A stretch of 50,982 bases of DNA from Hellea sp. (GTDB lineage Bacteria > Pseudomonadota > Alphaproteobacteria > Caulobacterales > Maricaulaceae): positions 1-50,982 of the forward strand of contig JAQXEH010000009.1 in NCBI GenBank assembly GCA_029250925.1, in the 5' to 3' direction. The notes under the pieces were generated by a model. The model worked only from the letters and a program-made list of their open reading frames with translations, did not search any database and had not been told where the DNA came from. Position numbers and translations under genes: made by a program. The first letter of the stretch is position 1. Each line of letters begins with the position of its first letter. Shown one piece after another: positions 44,808 through 50,982 of this stretch.

Positions 44808-46209
44808 AAAAAGCAGGCATGTTCCCACCAAAACCCTCTATCTCTTTGGACTTAATTGTGGACTCTGCCTTACTATTCTGATTGAGTTCTTTTTTATTAT
44901 TTGTTTTGTCGGTTGTGTTGTTTTTAATGCGTTTTGGAGATTTTTTTATATTCTCTCTTTTTTCTTTTCTAGGAGCTGAACGCGAATTACTGCGTTTGTA
45001 TTTTCCGCCATCTTTTGGAAAGTTTTCAATACCTTTTATTTCTATCTCTTCTATAGATTTAGCTTTAATTAACTCCAGAATTTCAAGATAGTTCTTTTCA
45101 TCAAGACGTGAAACTAGCATTACTGCTTCACCTTTACGTCCTGCTCGTCCTGTTCGGCCGATACGATGTACATAATCCTCTGAGTGATTAGGGACATCAT
45201 AATTAAAAACATGGCTTACGGATGGAACGTCTAAGCCGCGCGCGGCTACATCACTTGCAACTAATATTTTTATATCACCATTTTTGAATTTTTCTAGGGT
45301 TTCAGTTCGCAATGACTGTGGCAGATCTCCATGAATAGGAGCAGATGAAATTTTGTGAACTGAAAGAGACTTTGCTACAATGTCCACATCTTTTTTCCTG
45401 TTACAAAATACAATGCCATTGTCGACTTCATTGTTTTCTATGAGCCATCTCAATGTAGTTCTTTTTTGTTTGGGGTCAGACGAGGGCATTCGTACAATAT
45501 ATTGCTTTACTGTTTTAGCAGTCATATTTTTTCTAGCAATTTGTATTGTCAGGGGTTGATGTAAAAATTGATCTACTAATCTCTTTATTTCATCCGGCAT
45601 TGTTGCAGAGAAAAATAATACCTGCCTGGTGAATGGGGTCAGTTGAAAAATTCTTTCTATGTCAGGTATGAATCCCATATCTAACATTCTGTCAGCTTCA
45701 TCAACAACTAACGTTTGCACACCAGTCATAAGTATTTTTCCACGATCGAATTGGTCTAACAACCTGCCTGGTGTGGCTATAAGGATATCAACCCCTCTCA
45801 TTAATTTTTTGTCCTGTTCCGCAAAGCTAACACCCCCTATCAGAAGTGCCATTTCTAACTTCAAATATTTACTATATTGTTCAACATTTTCAGCCACCTG
45901 TGCTGCGAGTTCTCTTGTTGGACAAACAATTAGACACCGCGGCATTCTAGCCCTGGCCCTTCCCGAGGCCAGTTTATGCATTGTTGGCAGTGTGAATGCG
46001 CCGGTCTTTCCTGTGCCAGTCTGAGCTATGCCTAAAACATCCCTTTGTTTTAAGGCGGCTGGAATTGCTTTAGCTTGGATTGGAGTAGGTTTCTTATAAC
46101 CCAGGTCATCCAAAGCTTTTAATATTCTATCATCAAGACCCAGTTGATTGAATTTAATATCAACCTTGGTGTCAGAGTCTATTTCTTGATTTTCTTTTTT
46201 TGAGCTCAA
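44794..46209 (-). CDS. DEAD-box ATP-dependent RNA helicase (RhlE-like)
   Basis: A 471-residue helicase with all core motifs: the Q motif region KKPTPIQAKAIP, Walker A AQTGTGKTGAF, PTRELAAQ, TPGRLLDQ, VDEADRMLDMGF, SATMPDEI, and the C-lobe with ASDVAARGLDVPSVSHVFNYDVP and HRIGRTGRAG. The tail from about 400 is Lys/Arg/Ser-rich and disordered, as in RhlE-type helicases that work on ribosomes or RNA decay. RhlE is preferred over other subfamilies on general likeness only. It is divergent from ndk across 166 bp that holds a small palindrome at 46269-46284. Confidence 0.93.
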   Translation of the reverse strand: MSSKKENQEIDSDTKVDIKFNQLGLDDRILKALDDLGYKKPTPIQAKAIPAALKQRDVLGIAQTGTGKTGAFTLPTMHKLASGRARARMPRCLIVCPTRELAAQVAENVEQYSKYLKLEMALLIGGVSFAEQDKKLMRGVDILIATPGRLLDQFDRGKILMTGVQTLVVDEADRMLDMGFIPDIERIFQLTPFTRQVLFFSATMPDEIKRLVDQFLHQPLTIQIARKNMTAKTVKQYIVRMPSSDPKQKRTTLRWLIENNEVDNGIVFCNRKKDVDIVAKSLSVHKISSAPIHGDLPQSLRTETLEKFKNGDIKILVASDVAARGLDVPSVSHVFNYDVPNHSEDYVHRIGRTGRAGRKGEAVMLVSRLDEKNYLEILELIKAKSIEEIEIKGIENFPKDGGKYKRSNSRSAPRKEKRENIKKSPKRIKNNTTDKTNNKKELNQNSKAESTIKSKEIEGFGGNMPAFFKIP

Positions 46210-46375
46210 CTGATGGCCACTTATTAGTATTTAGAGTAAGTTTATCCTACAATCTTTAAAGCGCAACATAGAGTTAGCACTCTAAACGTCAAGCTGATTG
46301 ATAACATTACTTTACTTCTTATAAAAGCATGTTTATCTGACCTCAAAATTAATGACTCAAGCAAAGGAATTTATG

Positions 46376-46798
46376 ATGTCCATTCAACGCACTTTTTCTA
46401 TTATTAAACCAGATGCTACTGCACGAAATATTACTGGTAAAGTTAATGCTAAGATTGAAGAATCTGGTTTGCGTATTGTTGCACAAAAGCGTCTTCTTCT
46501 TACAGAGGAACAGGCTTCTGGTTTCTATGCTGTTCACAAAGATAGGCCTTTTTATACAGATTTAGTTAAGTTTATGATGTCTGGACCTGTAATCGTTCAA
46601 GTTTTGGAAGGCGAAAATGCTATAGTAGCATATAGAAAAGTTATGGGCGCTACTAATCCTGCCGAAGCAGATTCTGGAACTATAAGAGCTGAGTTCGCAC
46701 AAAGCATTGATGCAAATACTGTTCATGGATCTGATGCTCCAGAAACTGCTAGTGAAGAGATTAAATTCTTTTTTGCTGAAAATGAAATAGTTGGTTAG
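46376..46798 (+). CDS. ndk: Nucleoside diphosphate kinase
   Basis: A 140-residue kinase, the typical length, that balances NTP pools by phosphate transfer through a His. It begins [21 protein letters not shown], the catalytic His is in [12 protein letters not shown], and it ends [11 protein letters not shown]. The ATG at 46376 follows AAAGGA; starts at 46352 and 46373 are in frame but less likely. It converges on purN with 14 bases between. Confidence 0.97.
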   Translation: MSIQRTFSIIKPDATARNITGKVNAKIEESGLRIVAQKRLLLTEEQASGFYAVHKDRPFYTDLVKFMMSGPVIVQVLEGENAIVAYRKVMGATNPAEADSGTIRAEFAQSIDANTVHGSDAPETASEEIKFFFAENEIVG

Positions 46799-46812
46799 TT
46801 GCGTTTGTTAAA

Positions 46813-47400
46813 TTACTTAGAGTAAATTAACTCATTCGCAATTTTTTTTAGTGCTTGAGGGTACGCCTCTAACTCTTTAATGAGTAATCGTTCCGATAAT
46901 GACTGTGGCGTATCATCACTCAAAATTTCTATACTTTTTTGTAATACTATTTTACCTGAGTCTAATTCACTATTTATAAAGTGAACAGAGCACCCATGAA
47001 TAGTGTCACCTGACTCAATTGCTCTTTTGTGAGTATTTAGTCCTTTGTACTTTGGGAGCAAAGAGGGATGTATGTTAAGCAGTTTTCCTTCCCATCTTTT
47101 TACAAACCAAGGAGATAATATTCTCATAAAACCAGCACAGCATACAATTTGAATTTTTGAAGCCCTAAGATGAGCATCTAAATCTTTTTCGAATTTATGC
47201 CTATTTTTATAAGCTTTATGATCAAGTACTACCGTTTTTATTCCGAATTCTTCAGCTTTTTTGAGTCCTTCAGCCGATGGTTTATTTGATATAACAATAT
47301 TCAATTTTGCTGGATAGTCATTATTCTGAGTAGCTTTTAAGATAGCCATCATGTTGGAGCCACGGCCCGAAATTAAAACAGCTGTTTTAATTTTATGCAT
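46813..47400 (-). CDS. purN: Phosphoribosylglycinamide formyltransferase
   Basis: A 195-residue GAR transformylase of de novo purine synthesis, using 10-formyl-THF. Motifs: VLISGRGSNMMAIL near the N-terminus, CCAGFMRILSPWFVKRW, NIHPSLLPKYKGLNTHKRAIESGD with the catalytic His (and Asn just before it), and GCSVHFINSELDSGKIV. It overlaps the end of purM by eight bases, so the two are coupled in one minus-strand operon. Confidence 0.97.
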   Translation of the reverse strand: MHKIKTAVLISGRGSNMMAILKATQNNDYPAKLNIVISNKPSAEGLKKAEEFGIKTVVLDHKAYKNRHKFEKDLDAHLRASKIQIVCCAGFMRILSPWFVKRWEGKLLNIHPSLLPKYKGLNTHKRAIESGDTIHGCSVHFINSELDSGKIVLQKSIEILSDDTPQSLSERLLIKELEAYPQALKKIANELIYSK

Positions 47401-48412
47401 CTTTTAACTGTCCAATAACCCAAGCTGTTTCACCATAGCTTTCAAGCCGCTCAAGAACATCAGTCATTTTATCTTGCTTAACGGCCAAAACCATACCGAC
47501 CCCACAATTGAATGCTCTTAACATTTCAGACTCATCAATCTTTCCTGTTTGCTGAAGCCATTTGAAAACATTTGGTCTTGGGAATGATGATATGTCTATA
47601 TCAAAAGACAAGTTTTTGGGAAGCATACGTGGTGTATTTTCAGTAATACCTCCCCCAGTTATATGAGATAAACCTAGCAACATGTCATCTTTTATTAAGG
47701 ACAATATAGAATTAACATAAATTTTTGTAGGTGTTATTAGAGACTCGCCTAATGTTTTTCCTGGCATAAATGGGGATGCATCATTCCAGTTTAAGTCTGA
47801 TAGATCAACTATTTTGCGGATTAAAGAGTAGCCATTAGAGTGCGGTCCACTGGAGGCTACTCCAATTAATATGTCACCAGCTTTCATTTTCTCATGCTTT
47901 GGAAGCATTTTTTCTCTCTCAACAGCGCCCACTACGAACCCTGCCAAATCAAAATCATCACCATTGTACATACCTGGCATTTCCGCTGTTTCCCCTCCAA
48001 TTAATGCGGCACCTGATAACTCACAGCCCTTGGCTATTCCTGATATAACTTTAGCTGCTTTTGTAGTATCGAGATGACCGGTTGCGAAGTAGTCTAGAAA
48101 AAAAAGGGGCTCGGCTCCATTTGCAAGCACATCATTTACACACATTGCCACAAGGTCTATTCCCACGGTATCAAGAATGTCTGTATCTATTGCTATTCGT
48201 AATTTTGTTCCAACACCATCTGTTCCTGATATTAATACTGGATCTATCATGCCAGTGGCTTTTAAGTCAAAAGCGCCGCCGAAACCCCCAATAGTTCCCA
48301 TCACACCCGGTCGATGAGTTTTTTTAACCATTGGCTTTATTTGTTCGACTAGTTTCTCTCCCTCATCTATGCTAACTCCAGCATCTTTGTAGGTAAGTCC
48401 TTTTTTAGACAT
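47393..48412 (-). CDS. purM: Phosphoribosylformylglycinamidine cyclo-ligase
   Basis: A 339-residue AIR synthetase from the ATG at 48412, which has GGAG seven bases upstream; a GTG at 48424 would add four residues. Family blocks: YKDAGVSIDEGEKLVEQIK, VLISGTDGVGTKLRIA, GIDLVAMCVNDVLANGAEPLFFLDYFA, LIGGETAEMPGMY, SSGPHSNGYSLIRK and HITGGGITENTPRMLP. It makes AIR in purine synthesis and heads purM-purN. It is divergent from the DUF2066 gene across 129 bp. Confidence 0.97.
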   Translation of the reverse strand: MSKKGLTYKDAGVSIDEGEKLVEQIKPMVKKTHRPGVMGTIGGFGGAFDLKATGMIDPVLISGTDGVGTKLRIAIDTDILDTVGIDLVAMCVNDVLANGAEPLFFLDYFATGHLDTTKAAKVISGIAKGCELSGAALIGGETAEMPGMYNGDDFDLAGFVVGAVEREKMLPKHEKMKAGDILIGVASSGPHSNGYSLIRKIVDLSDLNWNDASPFMPGKTLGESLITPTKIYVNSILSLIKDDMLLGLSHITGGGITENTPRMLPKNLSFDIDISSFPRPNVFKWLQQTGKIDESEMLRAFNCGVGMVLAVKQDKMTDVLERLESYGETAWVIGQLKDA

Positions 48413-48541
48413 TTTTTTCTCCACTCAGTTAGGTGCTTAAGACAATAAAAAAAGTTTTATTTCAAGTTCTACTGTTACTTTATTTATATTGTAGCCACTA
48501 TTGGACTTTGCAAAATGATTAAAGAGGGTTATCGCTAGTCT

Positions 48542-49552
48542 ATGAAACTAATAAAGACAACACTTACGGTATTATTTTTCTTTTTCTTTTGCAGTTCAGT
48601 TTTTGCATCTGACCCATTTACAGTCAGTGGTATACGCGTTGATGCCAGTGGAAAGACGCCGGTAAAAGCGCAAGTTAAAGCAATTCGTGCAGGTCAGGCT
48701 AAAGCTGCTGATATCTTGTTAAAAAGGTTGACACTAGATTACGGTAAAGAGGGGCAGATAAAGTCAATATCAGAAGATAATGCCGCAAAGATGATTCTTG
48801 CAATTGAAATAGGCAATGAAAAAAGGTCTTCAACTAGATATTTAGGAGATCTTATTGTTTCATTTAATCCGAGTGCTGTAAAAGCATATTTAAATCAATC
48901 TGGCGTAAAAATGGTTACTTCTCAATCACGCACCAGGCTTATTTTGCCACTTACTAAAGGTGACTTAGTCCTAAATAATTCATGGTATAGATCCTGGAGA
49001 AGGACTGATACCGCAAACATTCTCACCCCTATGATTACATTGCCTATGTATAAGGCATTGAATATTTCTATAAAACCTTCTGATGTTGAGGATATGAACT
49101 TTGATGTGTTTAAATCTATTGGCAAGCAGTTTGATGTTCAGCAGTTGTTAATAGCTAATAATGTTAACGGCACAGCTAAAATGATAGATATTTCTTTAGA
49201 TACCCAAAAAGTTAAATCATTTTATTACAATGCCAGCGCCAAAGATATTACTGATAAGTTTCAAATTGAATGGAAAGAGTCCGCTATTAATTTCGCTATG
49301 AATAAATCGATGATATTAGTGAATGTTGATTATTCATCACATTCCGATTGGCTAAAAATTAAAACTATTCTTAATAATACATCTTTAATTTTAAATGCTA
49401 AATTAATTTCTTTTGCAAATAAAAGTGCAATCATGGAAATTTACCATGGTGGTGGTATTGAGGGATTAATGAATGAGTTGAGCTATAAAGGTGTTAATTT
49501 AAAAGCTGACTCATTTCCAGGTTATATTTTATCACTATCAGTAATAAATTAG
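48542..49552 (+). CDS. DUF2066-domain exported protein
   Basis: A 336-residue protein with a signal peptide (about 1-22, ending SSVFA) and an N-terminal DUF2066 region: FTVSGIRVDASGKTPVKAQVKAIRAGQAKAADILLKRL. The rest is of mixed hydrophobicity without clear motifs. Its function is unknown. The position between purMN and hdaA is a repeated alphaproteobacterial arrangement, which supports the assignment. hdaA follows 11 bases after its stop. Confidence 0.8.
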   Translation: MKLIKTTLTVLFFFFFCSSVFASDPFTVSGIRVDASGKTPVKAQVKAIRAGQAKAADILLKRLTLDYGKEGQIKSISEDNAAKMILAIEIGNEKRSSTRYLGDLIVSFNPSAVKAYLNQSGVKMVTSQSRTRLILPLTKGDLVLNNSWYRSWRRTDTANILTPMITLPMYKALNISIKPSDVEDMNFDVFKSIGKQFDVQQLLIANNVNGTAKMIDISLDTQKVKSFYYNASAKDITDKFQIEWKESAINFAMNKSMILVNVDYSSHSDWLKIKTILNNTSLILNAKLISFANKSAIMEIYHGGGIEGLMNELSYKGVNLKADSFPGYILSLSVIN

Positions 49553-49563
49553 TCTTATTATAT

Positions 49564-50184
49564 ATGAAAAATAATCATCAGCTCCCTCTAGATTTATCAC
49601 CCTTGCAAAAATTTTCATTTGAAAATTATGTAGGGGGCTCTGCCAACAGAAAAATGCTAAAATTTTTAAGGTCACCAATGAATTGGAAATCACCAATTAC
49701 TATGCTTGTGGGTCCAATTGGAACCGGAAAATCTCATATTGGAAATGCTTGGGCTAATGAGACAGGTTTTCTATTCCTTGATGATGCGAGTCAAATGGAT
49801 GAAGAAATGCTTTTTTTTCAATTAAATTTGATACTTAATGGTACTGGGAGACGACTACTATTGGCGGATAAAAATTTTCCTAAAATATGGCCAATCCAGA
49901 TGCCTGATTTAATATCCCGATTAAAAAGCATAACATTAGTTGAATTGGCTGAGCATGATGATGAGGTCCTTGAGTTGATAATGCGTAGGGTTTTTGAGGC
50001 GAAAGGGCGGACTGTTTCCCAAGGTCTGATTTCATATTTACTTAAACATTATGAAAGAAGTGTCCCTGCTCAAGTTCAAATCGCGGAGATGCTTGAGAAG
50101 GCTGCGCAATCACAGAAAGCTGACCTTAGCAAATCATTTGCGATGAAGTTTTTAAAAACTAATTACGCTACCATCCCAAGCTAA
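49564..50184 (+). CDS. hdaA: DnaA regulatory inactivator HdaA (Hda-like AAA+ protein)
   Basis: A 206-residue DnaA-related AAA+ protein lacking a DNA-binding domain. The N-terminal beta-clamp motif QLPLDL is at 6-11, followed by SFENYVGGSANRK and Walker A GPIGTGKSH (50-58). The Walker B region is degenerate (FLFLDDASQMDE), and LISRLKSITLVELAE marks the sensor region. With the clamp it promotes ATP hydrolysis by DnaA and so prevents over-initiation of replication. Its 3' end overlaps the convergent SDR gene by 33 bases. Confidence 0.9.
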   Translation: MKNNHQLPLDLSPLQKFSFENYVGGSANRKMLKFLRSPMNWKSPITMLVGPIGTGKSHIGNAWANETGFLFLDDASQMDEEMLFFQLNLILNGTGRRLLLADKNFPKIWPIQMPDLISRLKSITLVELAEHDDEVLELIMRRVFEAKGRTVSQGLISYLLKHYERSVPAQVQIAEMLEKAAQSQKADLSKSFAMKFLKTNYATIPS

Positions 50185-50898
50185 AAGAGAACCGCTTTCA
50201 TTGACGGTGGCTACATTAATTACATTCAATAATTTCAGTGCACTGTAGTCTGAACTAAACAACCTTTCCTTAGGTACATTTTTTTGAAATGGTTTGGAAA
50301 GATTTGTATCGACTGTCCCAGGGTGTAATCCTAATATTATCTGATTTTTTGATTTTCTTGATACCTCAATAGAGAGGCATTTTATAACCATATTCAGTGC
50401 TGCTTTTGATGCTCGATATGCATACCATCCACCAATCTTGTTATCCGATATAGATCCAACTCTTGCAGATATCGCTGCAAATACAGCTTTTTTATCATTT
50501 CTTAAAAGAGGAATAAAGTGTTTAGCAATTAAAGCTGGTCCAATTGTGTTTATAAGGAAACTTTTATTAAACGAAGATATTTTTAAAGATTTCATATTTT
50601 TTTCAGGTGTTATTTCTTTATCTTGGAGAAGACCAGTAGCGATAATGCAAAGATCAAATTTTCCAGTATTTAAGAGTTTTGCTGATGTACTTTGAATGCT
50701 ATCTTCATTTGATAAATCAAGTTTCTCGGTAATTATTTTATTAGAATTGCTTTTTTCTGGATAGCGTGAAAGAGCGTAAATCTTATCTACTTGATTGGAA
50801 TTATCTAGGTTCTTTACTAAAGCTTTTCCAATTCCTCCGGATGCACCGATGATTATTACTCTTAGTCTGTCATCCATTGTTGGAAGTTTATAATTCAT
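50152..50898 (-). CDS. Short-chain dehydrogenase/reductase, CsgA (C-factor)-like
   Basis: A 248-residue SDR. Cofactor motif IGASGGIGKALV (about 17-28), a CIIATG segment in place of NNAG, INTIGP, and the active site with SARVGSISDNKIGGWYAYRASKAALN, where Tyr and Lys of YxxxK are clear. The C-terminal GLHPGTVDTNLSKPF is typical of the C-factor-like subgroup. The substrate is unknown. The start ATG (50898) overlaps the stop of the upstream DUF2256 gene (ATGA); an ATG at 50877 is also possible. Confidence 0.85.
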   Translation of the reverse strand: MNYKLPTMDDRLRVIIIGASGGIGKALVKNLDNSNQVDKIYALSRYPEKSNSNKIITEKLDLSNEDSIQSTSAKLLNTGKFDLCIIATGLLQDKEITPEKNMKSLKISSFNKSFLINTIGPALIAKHFIPLLRNDKKAVFAAISARVGSISDNKIGGWYAYRASKAALNMVIKCLSIEVSRKSKNQIILGLHPGTVDTNLSKPFQKNVPKERLFSSDYSALKLLNVINVATVNESGSLLAWDGSVISF

Positions 50899-50982
50899 TT
50901 ATTTCCCTTTCTACACCGTTTGGAACAGTATTTAATTTCTTCCCAGTTTCTTTCCCATTTTTTTCTCCAGGAAAAAGGTAGC
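50895..50982 (-). CDS. DUF2256 family protein, C-terminal fragment
   Basis: Reading the minus strand from the right edge gives the last 28 residues of a protein: LPFSWRKKWERNWEEIKYC followed by SKRCRKGNK and a TGA. The FxWRKKW...W..(V/I)KYCS..CR pattern is the conserved end of DUF2256, a family of about 50 residues with two Cys pairs that may bind zinc. The first Cys pair and start are outside the window. Its stop overlaps the SDR start (ATGA), so both are likely in one operon. Such genes often sit near photolyase/cryptochrome-like genes; that cannot be seen here. Confidence 0.8.
   Translation of the reverse strand, partial: LPFSWRKKWERNWEEIKYCSKRCRKGNK

Noticed and set aside
46269-46284. 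TTAGCACTC, half of a CIRCE heat-shock element, between the helicase and ndk genes
   Set aside because: The second half GAGTGCTAA is missing at the required nine-base distance. The sequence is only a short local palindrome (TAGAGT-TAGC-ACTCTA).

Overview
The window is an AT-rich, gene-dense stretch of chromosome from an alphaproteobacterium, most likely a streamlined marine lineage; the exact clade is not settled by the sequence. Support comes from alphaproteobacterial gene blocks: lgt-midA-pgeF with a divergent ubiK; dgt-SPOR-nagZ-scpAB-tatABC; ppx-rlmE-guaB-rsmB-guaA; and purM-purN with DUF2066 and hdaA. A GAAC-N7-GAAC direct repeat, the alphaproteobacterial form of the LexA box, lies between uvrA and ssb. 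No rRNA, tRNA, transposase, prophage or CRISPR array was seen. All intergenic gaps are under about 200 bases. Many genes overlap by ATGA or abut, so long operons are likely.

Layout. 0-3.4 kb: pgeF (partial), a MidA/NDUFAF7-like methyltransferase and lgt on the minus strand, ubiK on plus, and a MEST-like alpha/beta hydrolase on minus. 3.4-10.4 kb: an N-acyl-D-amino-acid deacylase-like amidohydrolase, a 42-residue membrane ORF, a Na+/Ca2+ antiporter, a two-gene pterin module, secG, pyrG and a YceI-like lipoprotein. 10.3-19.9 kb: erpA, dgt, SPOR protein, nagZ, scpAB, tatABC, yajC and secDF (cell wall, chromosome segregation and protein export). 19.9-20.9 kb: a nickel superoxide dismutase operon on minus (small His-His membrane protein, sodN, sodX). 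21-29.6 kb: a squalene/phytoene-synthase-like protein, trmFO, uvrA, ssb and gyrA. 29.6-34.2 kb: alkB under an ArsR-type regulator, a THUMP RNA methyltransferase and a SulP transporter. 34.3-40.7 kb: ppx, rlmE, guaB, rsmB and guaA. 40.7-44.8 kb: the least conserved part, with small unknown, PepSY, secreted and lipoprotein genes, a DUF1295 enzyme and a hydrolase. 44.8-51 kb: a DEAD-box helicase, ndk, purN, purM, DUF2066, hdaA, an SDR and the end of a DUF2256 gene.

Points that stand out: the NiSOD operon, whose small partner would have a mature His-His N-terminus; an antisense terminator-like hairpin inside sodX; a PTPS/QueD homologue with Phe at the catalytic Cys position next to a PTR1-type reductase; a palindrome within a 33-bp alternating purine-pyrimidine tract at the arsR-alkB promoter; a perfect 15-bp inverted repeat over the start of an NTF2-like lipoprotein gene; a 5 x 21 bp in-frame repeat in a neighbouring mini-lipoprotein; and hairpins over the guaB and pyrG translation starts. 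All functional calls come from reading motifs and lengths. No database search was run.
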